This document shows positions 49,616 to 58,645 of a stretch of 64,000 nt of DNA, piece by piece (positions within the stretch are counted from its first letter, which is position 1; each line of letters begins with the position of its first letter). A model generated the notes under the pieces. It had not been told where the DNA came from, made no database searches, and saw only the letters and a program-made list of their open reading frames with translations. The position numbers were made by a program, and so were the translations under genes. Source of the DNA: Pseudomonas caricapapayae (lineage in GTDB: Bacteria > Pseudomonadota > Gammaproteobacteria > Pseudomonadales > Pseudomonadaceae); contig NZ_LJPW01000144.1 in the NCBI RefSeq assembly GCF_001400735.1, positions 163,564 to 227,563 of the forward strand, read 5' to 3'.

Positions 49616-51475
49616 TCAGTTGTTGACGTCTGCGGGGGCTGTTTCAGCAGGTGTTTTGGCTGGAGACGGTTTGGTCTGGGCCTTTTTCGCCGCTTCTTTT
49701 TTGGCCGCTTCTTTCTTCGCAGCCTCTTTTTTGGCGGCTTCCTTGCTCTGCGGCTTTTTCGCAGGTTCGACCTTGGTCGCGGGCTTCTTCGCGGGCTCGG
49801 CTTTTACCGGCGGCCTGGCAGGCTGGACAGCCGGCGCAACCACAGGTGCTGGCGCGACAACAGGCGCTGGAGCTGGAGCCGGTTCCGCGGCCTTCTCTAC
49901 CGGAGCAGGGGCCGGTGCGGGTTCTTCGGCACCACCAAACAGACGCGAGAAGAAGCCTGGTTTGTCAGCCTGAGGCTTGGCGGGCTCAGCCGGTTTGTCG
50001 GACGAACCACCGAACAGGTTACTGAAGAAATTGCCTTCGGATTTCTGCGAAGCCGACGTCGGCGCTTTCGGCGGTGCAACCTTGACCGGTTCGAACGATT
50101 TGCCCGCTGCCAGATCCTGCACTTGACCGGCCGCACGCTGACCACTGCGCAGCGCACCTTCCAGAGTGCCAGGGTACAAGGTGTCAGTGTGCTCGCCAGC
50201 GAACGCTACGCGCAGAATCGGCCGCTCCCACAGACGCCAGTATTTGCTGATCTGGCCAGGGCCGAACGCCAGGTAAGAGCCACCCGTGGACGGGTCGACG
50301 CTGTAACGACGGATTTCATAGCCGGTGTACGCACCGCGCGCTTCGGGATAAAACGCATGCAGCCGGATCAATACCTGATCGACCATCTGCTTGTCGCCGA
50401 AGGCCTGCATGATGCGTGCGTTGTCGCCGGACAGGTTGATCACCACATTGGCGCCGCCTTTGAGCGCTGGCTCTACCCACAACATGCCCAGACCGGTATT
50501 GCTGAACACTTCACCGGACATGCGCGCCTTGCTGTCCCAGACCGGGGTCTTGAACTTGAGCATGATCTGGTCGCGCCAGCCGTAGTTGGTGCTCTTAATG
50601 GCACCCATGTGCTGAGCGTCCAGCGCAGGTGTCATCTGGATCTTGCCCAGCGAGCGCAACGGCACGGCCATGACCACATAATCAGCGGTGTAACTGGTTG
50701 CGCCGGTTTTGACCGTGACCTTGTCTTTCTCCTGAATGACGGCTGTCACCGGGGAGTTGGTCTTGATGGTCTTGAGCTGCTTGACGAACGCCTGAGTCAA
50801 TACCGCGCTGCCACCGGGCAGGCGTGCAGCGCGCAAGTCACGCTCGTCAACCGAGCGATACACCCGCGATTGCTGGGCAAGGTACAGCAGCGACAGGCGC
50901 GAAGGCTCGTCATAGCGCGTACGAATCTGCTGGTTGATCAACTGCCGCGCCGTGGCAGGCAGGCTCAGGCGGTCCAGCCAGTTGGCGACGTTGATCTGGT
51001 CCAGCGCGAACAGGGTGCTGTTGGATGCCGGGTTTTCCGGGTCATCGACGGATCGGGCCAGGTTGTCCAGAGTGTCGTTGTAGCGTTTGATGGCTTCAGC
51101 GGTCGCGGGCTGCTTCACGGCCAGGTCAGCCTGGGTGAAATACACACCGTCGATCAGGTAACCGGGCGTACGCACAAATTCAGGTGCCGGCACGGTAGGC
51201 AGCTTGAAGCTGTCCAGGTAGCGGTTCAGCACCGGCTGAGCCTTGGTGTTGCCGATCCACTCGCTGGTCGCCAGGCCGGAGCGTCCGCCCAGGCTGGATT
51301 TGGCCTCCAGCAGCGTCACCTGCCACCCCTTGGTTTGCAGTTCGTAGGCGGCAGTCAGACCTGCCAGCCCACCGCCGACGACAATGGCGGTTCGTTGTTT
51401 TTCATCGGCGAGCGTAAAACCGCTGACCACCCCCGCCACGATCAGCGCACACGCGCGCAGCCACCCAGAAAGCAT
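49616..51475 (-). CDS. Flavin amine oxidase with Lys/Ala/Pro-rich C-terminal tail
   Basis: A 619-residue protein. A hydrophobic N-terminus (WLRACALIVAGVVSGFTLA) suggests export or membrane anchoring. The FAD domain starts AIVVGGGLAGLTAAYEL near residue 32, and the oxidase core runs to about 465, with FAGEHTDTLYPGTLEGALRS as the C-terminal FAD block. The remaining roughly 150 residues are low complexity: GNFFSNLFGGSS and GFFSRLFGGAEE motifs, a Pro/Ala/Val linker, then KEAAK repeated four times and PAKTPAETAPADVNN. The tail resembles histone H1-like or AlgP-like sequences. Substrate unknown. ATG at 51475 has GGAG 8 bases upstream; ATGs at 51496 and 51580 are alternatives. Divergent from bioA, as at PA0421-PA0420. 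Confidence 0.85.
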   Translation of the reverse strand: MLSGWLRACALIVAGVVSGFTLADEKQRTAIVVGGGLAGLTAAYELQTKGWQVTLLEAKSSLGGRSGLATSEWIGNTKAQPVLNRYLDSFKLPTVPAPEFVRTPGYLIDGVYFTQADLAVKQPATAEAIKRYNDTLDNLARSVDDPENPASNSTLFALDQINVANWLDRLSLPATARQLINQQIRTRYDEPSRLSLLYLAQQSRVYRSVDERDLRAARLPGGSAVLTQAFVKQLKTIKTNSPVTAVIQEKDKVTVKTGATSYTADYVVMAVPLRSLGKIQMTPALDAQHMGAIKSTNYGWRDQIMLKFKTPVWDSKARMSGEVFSNTGLGMLWVEPALKGGANVVINLSGDNARIMQAFGDKQMVDQVLIRLHAFYPEARGAYTGYEIRRYSVDPSTGGSYLAFGPGQISKYWRLWERPILRVAFAGEHTDTLYPGTLEGALRSGQRAAGQVQDLAAGKSFEPVKVAPPKAPTSASQKSEGNFFSNLFGGSSDKPAEPAKPQADKPGFFSRLFGGAEEPAPAPAPVEKAAEPAPAPAPVVAPAPVVAPAVQPARPPVKAEPAKKPATKVEPAKKPQSKEAAKKEAAKKEAAKKEAAKKAQTKPSPAKTPAETAPADVNN

Positions 51476-51684
51476 TCGGCGAACTCCAGAAAACATAGGG
51501 AAGATTGGGCAAGTCAGCCCGGCACATCGACTTGCTGCGCAGGATACGCGAGCCATCAAATAGCCGCCAGCAATGTCCATCGGCCTTTAAAACTGCATCA
51601 AAGGTTGTCCCGCAGCCGGGCATTGCATAGGCTGGCGCGATTGTTCGTCCTCGCATCAAGCGAGTCGCTACCCGGAGATTGAAA

Positions 51685-53091
51685 ATGGGCCTCAATGACC
51701 AGTGGATGCAACGTGACCTGAAGGTCCTGTGGCACCCCTGTACCCAGATGAAAGACCACGAAAATCTGCCGTTGATACCGATCAAGCGTGGCGAAGGCGT
51801 GTGGCTGGAAGACTTCGATGGCAAGCGTTATCTGGATGCTGTCAGCTCCTGGTGGGTCAACGTTTTCGGGCACGCCAACCCGCGTATCAACCAGCGCATC
51901 AAGGATCAGGTCGATCAGCTCGAGCACGTGATACTTGCCGGCTTCAGCCATCAACCGGTCATCGAGCTGTCCGAACGGCTGGTCAGCCTCACACCTGAAG
52001 GCCTGACCCGCTGCTTCTACGCCGACAACGGTTCCTCCTGCATTGAAGTCGCGCTGAAAATGAGCTTTCACTACTGGCTCAATCGCGGCCAGCCTGACAA
52101 AAAGCGCTTCGTCACCCTGACCAACAGCTACCACGGCGAGACCATGGCGGCGATGTCGGTGGGTGATGTGCCGCTGTTTACCGAAACCTACAAGGCGCTG
52201 CTGCTCGATACCATCAAGGTGCCAAGCCCCGATTGCTATCACCGCCCGGACGGCATGAGCTGGGAAGAGCATTCGCGCAACATGTTCGCGGCCATGGAGC
52301 AGACCCTCGCGGAACACCACGCCAGCGTTGCGGCGGTGATCGTCGAACCGCTGATCCAGGGCGCAGGCGGCATGCGCATGTATCACCCGGTCTACCTCAA
52401 GCTGCTGCGCGAGGCCTGCGACCGTTATGGCGTGCACCTGATCCACGATGAAATCGCGGTAGGCTTCGGCCGTACCGGGACGATGTTCGCCTGCGAGCAG
52501 GCTGGCATCCGTCCGGATTTCCTCTGCCTGTCCAAGGCGCTGACCGGGGGCTACCTGCCACTGGCGGCCTGCCTGACCACGGACGATGTATACGACGCGT
52601 TCTACGATGACTACCCGACGCTGCGTGCGTTTCTGCACTCCCACAGCTACACCGGCAATCCGCTGGCGTGTGCTGCTGCGCTGGCGACGCTGGATATCTT
52701 CGAACAGGACAACGTCATCGAGAACAACAAGGCCCTGGCGCAGCGCATGGCAACGGCCACTGCGCATCTGGCGGATCATCCGCACGTCGCGGAAGTGCGC
52801 CAGACCGGCATGGCTATCGCTATCGAAATGGTTCAGGACAAAGCCGGCAAGATCGCCTACCCGTGGCAGGAACGCCGTGGCATGAAAGTCTTCCAGCATG
52901 CGCTGGAGCGTGGCGCACTGCTGCGCCCGCTGGGCAGTGTGGTGTACTTTTTACCGCCGTATGTGATTACGCCGGAGCAGATCGACTTTCTGGCCGAAGT
53001 GGCCAGCGAAGGTATTGATATCGCGACGCGCAGCAGCATCAGTGTGGCGGTGCGGGAGAACTTTCATCCGGACTTTCGCGATCCGGGTTAG
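51685..53091 (+). CDS. bioA: Adenosylmethionine-8-amino-7-oxononanoate aminotransferase
   Basis: A 468-residue class III PLP aminotransferase of biotin synthesis that uses SAM as amino donor. Blocks are LWHPCTQMKDHENLPLIPIK, YLDAVSSWWVNVFGHANPRI, FYADNGSSCIEVALKMSF, HLIHDEIAVGFGRTGTMFA and the PLP lysine in FLCLSKALTGGYLPLAACL. ATG at 51685 with CGGAG 7 bases before. The other bio genes are not in this window. REP repeats and rsmE follow. Confidence 0.96.
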   Translation: MGLNDQWMQRDLKVLWHPCTQMKDHENLPLIPIKRGEGVWLEDFDGKRYLDAVSSWWVNVFGHANPRINQRIKDQVDQLEHVILAGFSHQPVIELSERLVSLTPEGLTRCFYADNGSSCIEVALKMSFHYWLNRGQPDKKRFVTLTNSYHGETMAAMSVGDVPLFTETYKALLLDTIKVPSPDCYHRPDGMSWEEHSRNMFAAMEQTLAEHHASVAAVIVEPLIQGAGGMRMYHPVYLKLLREACDRYGVHLIHDEIAVGFGRTGTMFACEQAGIRPDFLCLSKALTGGYLPLAACLTTDDVYDAFYDDYPTLRAFLHSHSYTGNPLACAAALATLDIFEQDNVIENNKALAQRMATATAHLADHPHVAEVRQTGMAIAIEMVQDKAGKIAYPWQERRGMKVFQHALERGALLRPLGSVVYFLPPYVITPEQIDFLAEVASEGIDIATRSSISVAVRENFHPDFRDPG

Positions 53092-53114
53092 GGGCTGGAA
53101 TTTGCGGCGTCGCG

Positions 53115-53222
53115 ACTGATTTCTTCGCGGACAAGTCCGCTCCCACATGTGTAGCATCTTTGCGGACAACGCCGCCCTACTGTGGGAGCGGACCGGGCGA
53201 CGCTTCGCTTGTCCGCGAAAGG
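53115..53222. repeat. REP pair: short form and long form inverted
   Basis: A short form (TTCTTCGCGGACAAGTCCGC then TCCCAC, about 53120-53145) faces a long form (GTGGGAGCGGACCGGGCGAC then GCTTCGCTTGTCCGCGAAAG, about 53181-53220). A partial copy (TTTGCGGACAACGC) sits at 53159. Between bioA and rsmE. Confidence 0.8.
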
Positions 53223-53258
53223 GCCATCACAGAACAAACACCGGAACCGAGACACACC

Positions 53259-53978
53259 ATGAGACTGTCGCGCTTTTTCACTGAGACGCCGCTGAGCCTG
53301 GGCGAACACGAACTGCCTGAGGCCCAGGCGCACTACATCAGCCGCGTGCTGCGCATGACCGAAGGTGACGCGCTGCAACTGTTCGACGGTTCGGGCCTGG
53401 AGTTTCGCGGCACCTTGCTCGAAGTCGGCAAGAAACGCGTGCATGTGCAACTGACTGAGCGCTTTGCCGGGCAGGTCGAGTCAGCCCTGCGCGTTCATCT
53501 GGGTCAGGGGTTGTCGCGTGGCGAGCGCATGGACTGGGCGATTCAGAAAGCCACTGAGCTGGGCGTCAGCGAAATCACGCCGATCATCAGCGAACGCTGT
53601 GAGGTGCGGCTCAAGGACGAGCGCGCCGAGAAACGCCAGGCGCACTGGCAGCAGATCGCGATCAGCGCTTGTGAACAGTGCGGTCGCTCTGTGGTGCCGG
53701 TGATTCATGCACCGATGCCGCTTGCCGAGTGGATCAAGCGTACCGAGGCCGACTTGAAGCTGGTTCTGCACCCGGTGGCCGAACCGCTGACCAGCCATGA
53801 CAAACCAGCCAGCCTGGCCTTCCTGATTGGTCCTGAAGGGGGCCTCAACGATGCGGAAATCGATCAGGCGCAAGCCGCCGGCTTCCACGCCGCCCGCCTC
53901 GGCCCGCGCGTTCTGCGCACCGAAACCGCTCCGGTGGTCGCACTGAGCGTGGCACAGCAGTTGTGGGGCGATTTCTGA
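53259..53978 (+). CDS. rsmE: RsmE, 16S rRNA m3U1498 methyltransferase
   Basis: A 239-residue SPOUT methyltransferase. The N-terminal PUA-like part starts RLSRFFTETPLSLGEHELP and has HYISRVLRMTEGDAL. The knotted SAM site reads AFLIGPEGGLNDAEIDQA and LGPRVLRTETAPVVALSVA. It methylates U1498 of 16S rRNA. The ATG at 53259 begins the family domain; the frame extends upstream into the REP element. In P. aeruginosa it also follows bioA. Confidence 0.95.
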   Translation: MRLSRFFTETPLSLGEHELPEAQAHYISRVLRMTEGDALQLFDGSGLEFRGTLLEVGKKRVHVQLTERFAGQVESALRVHLGQGLSRGERMDWAIQKATELGVSEITPIISERCEVRLKDERAEKRQAHWQQIAISACEQCGRSVVPVIHAPMPLAEWIKRTEADLKLVLHPVAEPLTSHDKPASLAFLIGPEGGLNDAEIDQAQAAGFHAARLGPRVLRTETAPVVALSVAQQLWGDF

Positions 53979-53984
53979 TCGCAG

Positions 53985-54100
53985 ATGATCGTCCCCGCGC
54001 TCCGCGTCATCTGCGCCACATTGCTGGCTCAAGAGCAGGCGCGGGAGCGTCCAGAACTGCATGACCACGCTGGAGTGTGGTCATGCTAATCGAGCCCAAC
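53985..54100. repeat. Intergenic hairpin-repeat element
   Basis: ATGACCACGCT-GG-AGTGTGGTCAT (54061-54084) is an 11-pair stem with one G-T pair and a two-base loop. CGCTCCGCGTCATC lies near 53999. Same family as the other elements; between the convergent rsmE and trhA genes. Confidence 0.75.
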
Positions 54101-54125
54101 GAAAGCCTGGCGTCAGCGGCCACTT

Positions 54126-54740
54126 TCACAGCACATAAAAGCAGATCGCCACGAAGTGCATCAAACTGCCGCCAATGACGAACAGGTGCCAGATACCGTG
54201 AAAGTGGCGAATCTGGTCGTAGGCGAAGAACAGGATGCCGACGGTATACAGCACGCCACCACCGGCCAGCCAGATGAAACCCGCCAAACCCAGTGCAGCC
54301 AGCAGCGGTTTGACCGCCACCAGAACGATCCAGCCCATCACGGCGTAGATCACGATGGACATTATGCGCGCTTCGGAACGGGGTTTTATTTCCTGCACAA
54401 TGCCGATCAGCGCCAGCCCCCAGACGATGCCGAACAGGGTCCAGCCCCATGCGCCGCGCAATGTGACCAGACAGAACGGTGTGTAACTGCCCGCAATCAT
54501 AAGGTAGATCGAAAAGTGATCGACCTTTTGCATGATCGATTTAGAACGGCCCTTCACGCTGTGATAAACCGTGGAAACGCTGTACAGCGTGACCAGGCAG
54601 GCGCCGTAGATCGCGATACTGACGACCTTCCAGACGTCGCCATGCAGGCTGGCCATCACCAGTAGCCAGATCGCGCCGACGGCGGCCAGCACCGCGCCAA
54701 CCAGATGAGACCAGGCGTTGAATTTTTCTCCGTAGTACAT
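54126..54740 (-). CDS. trhA: Haemolysin III/TrhA family (PAQR) membrane protein
   Basis: A 204-residue seven-helix PAQR-family protein. Conserved metal-site histidines appear in VSTVYHSVKGRSKSIMQKVD followed by HFSIYLMIAGSYTPF, and in HFHGIWHLFVIGGSLMHF. The N-terminus EKFNAWSHLVGAVLAAVGAI is typical. It is commonly annotated as haemolysin III; E. coli TrhA (YqfA) is connected with membrane energetics, and toxin activity is doubtful. Single leftward gene, divergent from mdcR. Confidence 0.92.
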   Translation of the reverse strand: MYYGEKFNAWSHLVGAVLAAVGAIWLLVMASLHGDVWKVVSIAIYGACLVTLYSVSTVYHSVKGRSKSIMQKVDHFSIYLMIAGSYTPFCLVTLRGAWGWTLFGIVWGLALIGIVQEIKPRSEARIMSIVIYAVMGWIVLVAVKPLLAALGLAGFIWLAGGGVLYTVGILFFAYDQIRHFHGIWHLFVIGGSLMHFVAICFYVL

Positions 54741-54894
54741 CCGCTCACTACCCTCTTATGGCGAAAACACTTGGTGCAGAGGCTCCGGGTTATTGAAACA
54801 AAGTGCAACATCCGTGTCAGTGACGGATATTTTAAGCAGCTATCCGCGCATGAGTTGTGCACAATCAGCGCACGTAAATAACAAGCGCCACGAC

Positions 54895-55821
54895 ATGCAG
54901 ATCGATGACGAACTGACGCTCAAGAAACTGGAAATATTCCTGGCCTTCATGCGCACCGGCAATCTGGCGCGGGCGGCGGAGGAGTTGCAGACCAGCAACG
55001 TCAGCGTGCACCGCGCCATCCACTCGCTGGAAAGCGCCTTGCGCTGCCCGCTGTTCAAGCACGAAGGCCGCAACCTCACGCCGCTTGAAAGCGCCTACGT
55101 GCTGGAAGAGCGCGCACAGAAGCTGGTGCAGGACGTGCTCGCCACGGTGGAGCTGACTCGTCAGGCGGCGGGCTTTTCGGCGGCGCGGTTCCGGCTCGGG
55201 GCCTTGTATTCACTGACGGTCAAGACTGTGCCACAGCTGATCATGGGCTTGAAGATACGCCGCAGCGAGCTGAATATCGACCTGATTCTGGGCTCGAACA
55301 TGGACCTGCTCTACAAGCTCAAGAACATGGAAGTCGACGCCATGCTGGTGTCGCTGGATGAAAGCACCCACGACCCGGACTGCGAGCACCTGGCGCTGTT
55401 CTCCGACGATATCTTTCTGGCTTTGCCCACTGACTCGCCATTTGCCGAGCACCATGAAGTAGACCTGGCCGACCTGCGCGAGGCGACGTTCATCACCCTG
55501 ACCCAGGGCTTCGCGACTCATCGCGATGGCATACGCGTATTTCAGCAGGCCGGGTTCGAGCCCAAGGTGGCGATGCAGGTCAATGACATCTTCACCCTGC
55601 TGAGCATGGTCAGCTCCGGCGTCGGCTATGCACTGCTGCCTGGACGGATCGCAGCGGTTTATGAGAACCGCGTGCGACTGATTCCGTTGCAGAGCCGCTA
55701 CCGGATGCAGCAACACATCGGCATGGTCTTTCTCAAGTCCAGAGAGCGGGACCCCAACCTGCTGGCGCTGCTCGCCGAGTGCCGGATGTATGCGAATCGT
55801 CTGCTGGAGCAGACGACCTGA
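54895..55821 (+). CDS. mdcR: MdcR, LysR-family regulator of malonate decarboxylase
   Basis: A 308-residue LysR regulator. The N-terminal winged helix has LKKLEIFLAFMRTGNLARAA and ELQTSNVSVHRAIHSLESAL. The ligand-binding domain spans about 90-300, with GFATHRDGIRVFQQAGFEP and VSSGVGYALLPGRIAAVYE. Adjacency to the mdc genes identifies it as MdcR. ATG at 54895 is chosen because the helix-turn-helix begins soon after; 34 upstream codons in frame are not conserved. Its stop is one base from the convergent mdcM stop, and its operon promoter lies 7 kb away near 63.2 kb. Confidence 0.92.
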   Translation: MQIDDELTLKKLEIFLAFMRTGNLARAAEELQTSNVSVHRAIHSLESALRCPLFKHEGRNLTPLESAYVLEERAQKLVQDVLATVELTRQAAGFSAARFRLGALYSLTVKTVPQLIMGLKIRRSELNIDLILGSNMDLLYKLKNMEVDAMLVSLDESTHDPDCEHLALFSDDIFLALPTDSPFAEHHEVDLADLREATFITLTQGFATHRDGIRVFQQAGFEPKVAMQVNDIFTLLSMVSSGVGYALLPGRIAAVYENRVRLIPLQSRYRMQQHIGMVFLKSRERDPNLLALLAECRMYANRLLEQTT

Positions 55822-55822
55822 C

Positions 55823-56587
55823 CTAGCCGACGATAGCGCGCACGATGAAATACAACACCGACGGCCCCAGCAGACAACCAAGCCCGGTATGGAAAGTGGC
55901 CGTCAACGCGCCATAGGGCACCAGACGCCGGTCTGTCGCGGCCAGCCCGGCGGTAACGCCGCTGACGGTACCCGCCAGGCCGCCGAAGACCATCGCCGAG
56001 CGCGGGTTGTCCAGGCCCATCCAGCGCGCAGCCACAGGCGTGCCGACCATCACCAGAATCGCCTTGATCAGGCCGGTGGCAATCGATAACGCCATGACGT
56101 CGGAAGTAGCGCCCAATGCAGCCCCCGTCACCGGGCCGACAATATAGGTCACCGCCCCGGCACCGATAGTGGTCATGCTGATTGCGTCACGATAGCCAAA
56201 CGCCCAGGCAATGCTTGCACCGACGATAAACGGCAGAATAGTGCCCAGCAGCAAGGCAACGGCTCCGATCATCCCCGCCTTGCGCGCTTCGGTAGCTTGA
56301 ACTTCAAAGGCGGTGGCGACGATGGCAAAGTCACGCAACATCGCGCCGCCCATCAGGCCGATGCCGGAAAACAACGCCATATCGGCCAGACCTTTCTGGC
56401 CTCCGGTCAAGGTCCCGCCCACCCAGGCCAGAATCAGCCCGATGACGATCGCGATGGCCGAGCCGTGTACCCGGCCAAACGTCAGCCGCCTGGAAAGCAC
56501 CACCGAGACCCACATGATGATGCCGACAAAGGCAAATGCGGTGATCAGACCGTTGTGTTCAAGTCCCTGCTCGATCAGTGGCCACAT
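55823..56587 (-). CDS. mdcM: MdcM, malonate transporter subunit
   Basis: A 254-residue membrane protein with about seven hydrophobic helices (for example LIGLILAWVGGTLTGG-like and MIGAVALLLGTILPFIVGAS). It forms a two-component malonate transporter (MadM type) with MdcL. It starts 1 base after the mdcL stop. The frame extends 9 codons upstream into mdcL, but the ATG at 56587 begins the family N-terminus (WPLIEQGLEHNGLITAFAFV). Last gene of the operon, with no terminator visible before mdcR on the other strand. Confidence 0.92.
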   Translation of the reverse strand: MWPLIEQGLEHNGLITAFAFVGIIMWVSVVLSRRLTFGRVHGSAIAIVIGLILAWVGGTLTGGQKGLADMALFSGIGLMGGAMLRDFAIVATAFEVQATEARKAGMIGAVALLLGTILPFIVGASIAWAFGYRDAISMTTIGAGAVTYIVGPVTGAALGATSDVMALSIATGLIKAILVMVGTPVAARWMGLDNPRSAMVFGGLAGTVSGVTAGLAATDRRLVPYGALTATFHTGLGCLLGPSVLYFIVRAIVG

Positions 56588-56588
56588 G

Positions 56589-57005
56589 TCAGCGACCTCC
56601 AGCCGGAGCGACATCGGGCGTCAGCAACGGCTCTTCCTTGGGGAGAGGCTCGCCACGATTGGTGCGGCTGATCACTGCGATGGTGCAGGCACACAGCACC
56701 ACCGAACCGACAGCGGCCAACACGGCGACCGGCCCGCCCTTGAGCGCAGTCACGACATTCTGTTGCGCAGCCATCGCCACCACGACCGGTATGTACAGCG
56801 CGCCCCAGAAACCGACGCCCATTTCACAGTCCTTGGTCATACCGCCGTGTTTCTGCATCCACAGACGCGCGCAGATCAACAGGATCATTGCGATCCCGAC
56901 CCCACCCACATTGGATTTCACGCCCAGCAGAACGCCGAGCATATCGCCGAGAATCACGCCCGCAAGCGTGCAGATAGCCAGTAGTGCAACACCGTAGATA
57001 ATCAT
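56589..57005 (-). CDS. mdcL: MdcL, malonate transporter subunit
   Basis: A 138-residue membrane protein with four helices (IYGVALLAICTLAGVILGDM, VGGVGIAMILLICARLWM, FWGALYIPVVVAMAAQQNVV, VAVLAAVGSVVLCACTIAVI) and a charged C-terminal tail. It pairs with MdcM for sodium-coupled malonate uptake (MadL type). GAGGAAT precedes the start. A 69-base gap after mdcH is the widest in the operon. Confidence 0.92.
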   Translation of the reverse strand: MIIYGVALLAICTLAGVILGDMLGVLLGVKSNVGGVGIAMILLICARLWMQKHGGMTKDCEMGVGFWGALYIPVVVAMAAQQNVVTALKGGPVAVLAAVGSVVLCACTIAVISRTNRGEPLPKEEPLLTPDVAPAGGR

Positions 57006-57074
57006 TGTTGTTATTCCTCTGTTTGCATTGCTGAAGTTGTTGTTTTTGTCCTTCGTAGCAGCTGCACGGCGGCT

Positions 57075-58010
57075 CTATAGGGTGCGGCAGCCCTCCTCGC
57101 GCGACAGCGCGACCAGGCTGTCCAGACGCGCAGCCTGAAAGGCCAGCGCCGTTCCTTGCTGAAATACCTTGCGCGCCAGCCCGGTCAGCACCGCACCGGG
57201 TGGCAATTCGATGTGCAGGCGCACGCCTCGCTCCCAGGCGGTTTCCACGGTGCTGCGCCAGTCGATGACCCGGCACATATTGAAGGCCAGGTCGTCGCGC
57301 AGTTTCTCGGCACTTGGCACAAGTCGCGCGCTGCTGCCACTGAGGTAACGTATCTTCGGAGCCTGAAGCGCAACCTGTGAAAAGGCCTCGTCCAGTTGCT
57401 GCGCGGGCGCGTCCAGCAGTGCGCAATGCGATGGCACGCTGACTGCCAGACGCTTGACCGCAGCAGCGCCGGACGCCTTGGCCAACTGACCGACCTGATG
57501 CATGGCTTCGGCGCTGCCTGATATCACCATTTGATTGTCGGCGTTGATATTGGCGAGAAAAACCGGTGCCTCCGGGCTGTGAACCTGGCCGATCAGCGCC
57601 TCGACCTGAGCCTGATCCAGGCCGATCAGTGCAGTCATGCCGTAGCCTTGCGGCCATGCGTTCTGCATCAGTTCGCCACGCAACGCGACCAGCCGAACCG
57701 CATCGTCGAAAGCCAGCGCCCCCGCAATCACCGCTGCCGGATACGCACCGATGGACAGTCCTGCCAGGTAATCCGGCACACAGTCCTGCGCTTGCAACAC
57801 GCGGGCACAGGCAACACCGGCGATCAGCAGACAGAGCTGAACGGCGCGGGTCGATTGCAGCGCCTGAGCGCTGTCCAGTGCCAGTACATCTTCGCCCAGC
57901 GCGCCGGCGGCTTCCTGCAGACAATCGCGAGCAACGGCATCGTCCGGCAACCGATGCAGCATGCCTGCCTGCTGAGCGCCCTGGCCGGGAAATACCCATA
58001 GACTGCTCAT
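57075..58010 (-). CDS. mdcH: MdcH, malonyl-CoA:ACP transacylase of malonate decarboxylase
   Basis: A 311-residue FabD-fold acyltransferase. The N-terminus is LWVFPGQGAQQAGMLHRLP, the nucleophile motif is YLAGLSIGAYPAAVIAGAL, and the second active-site block is VSVPSHCALLDAPAQQL. It charges the MdcC carrier with malonate in the start-up reaction. Start overlaps the mdcG stop by 4 bases (ATGA). A longer frame to 58193 is only mdcG antisense overlap. Confidence 0.95.
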   Translation of the reverse strand: MSSLWVFPGQGAQQAGMLHRLPDDAVARDCLQEAAGALGEDVLALDSAQALQSTRAVQLCLLIAGVACARVLQAQDCVPDYLAGLSIGAYPAAVIAGALAFDDAVRLVALRGELMQNAWPQGYGMTALIGLDQAQVEALIGQVHSPEAPVFLANINADNQMVISGSAEAMHQVGQLAKASGAAAVKRLAVSVPSHCALLDAPAQQLDEAFSQVALQAPKIRYLSGSSARLVPSAEKLRDDLAFNMCRVIDWRSTVETAWERGVRLHIELPPGAVLTGLARKVFQQGTALAFQAARLDSLVALSREEGCRTL

Positions 58011-58645
58011 GCGTACACCTCGACCCGATGCCACGGATCTGCAACCAGCCGCGCGCCCTCGGAAGTCTTGAGCAGTACCCGACCCGTTGGCCGGGCCCAT
58101 TCGCGCAGTGCCACGCCACCTTGATCGAGTTGTAACTGGACATCGACCCGACAGACCGATGTTTCCAGCGCTTCGACCAACTCGGCTGCGCAACGGCGAC
58201 TCAACGGCTCGGGCGTGCGCAGAATAAGGTCCAGATCGCTGTCCTGATTCAGTGCCGCGATACCGCTGGCCAGTTCGAAACCGGCACTGCCACCGATGCC
58301 CCAGACCCGTTCCAAAGCATCCATGACCGGACGGACCTGGCGCAGCGCCCGCAACGCCGGCCAGTCCTGAATGTGCCCGGTAGGGCAGTCGACCAGCTGC
58401 TCGGGGCTGACTTGCCTGTAGACGTCCGCCAGCGACATGTTCGCGGCATAGCGCTGCTCACGCCCCCGGCCACGCAACCCCACCGCCACCTGACCAGCCG
58501 TCACTGCCTGACGACGCACGACCACCGGGTGCCCGGCCAGCACTGCCTCGACCGCCCATGCGGGCGCGTCGTCCGGCAAGCAAGACAGCGGCATGCCCCA
58601 TAGCAAATCATGGGGCCGCGCTGCAAAGGCGCCGTCAGTCACCAT
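58007..58645 (-). CDS. mdcG: MdcG, phosphoribosyl-dephospho-CoA transferase
   Basis: A 212-residue nucleotidyltransferase that attaches the 2'-(5''-triphosphoribosyl)-3'-dephospho-CoA prosthetic group to MdcC. The metal-binding motif is NQDSDLDLILRTPE near residue 135, preceded by WGIGGSAGFELASGI. The N-terminus PHDLLWGMPLSCLPDDAPAW is family-typical. It overlaps both mdcE (7 bases) and mdcH (4 bases). Confidence 0.94.
   Translation of the reverse strand: MVTDGAFAARPHDLLWGMPLSCLPDDAPAWAVEAVLAGHPVVVRRQAVTAGQVAVGLRGRGREQRYAANMSLADVYRQVSPEQLVDCPTGHIQDWPALRALRQVRPVMDALERVWGIGGSAGFELASGIAALNQDSDLDLILRTPEPLSRRCAAELVEALETSVCRVDVQLQLDQGGVALREWARPTGRVLLKTSEGARLVADPWHRVEVYA

Noticed and set aside
50123..51682. 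Plus-strand 519-codon frame opposite the amine oxidase
   Set aside because: Shadow of the flavoprotein gene. The minus strand has the FAD motif, ribosome site and terminator.
54126..54740. Haemolysin (virulence toxin) based on the family name
   Set aside because: The PAQR/TrhA fold points to a housekeeping membrane protein; the name alone does not support toxin activity.
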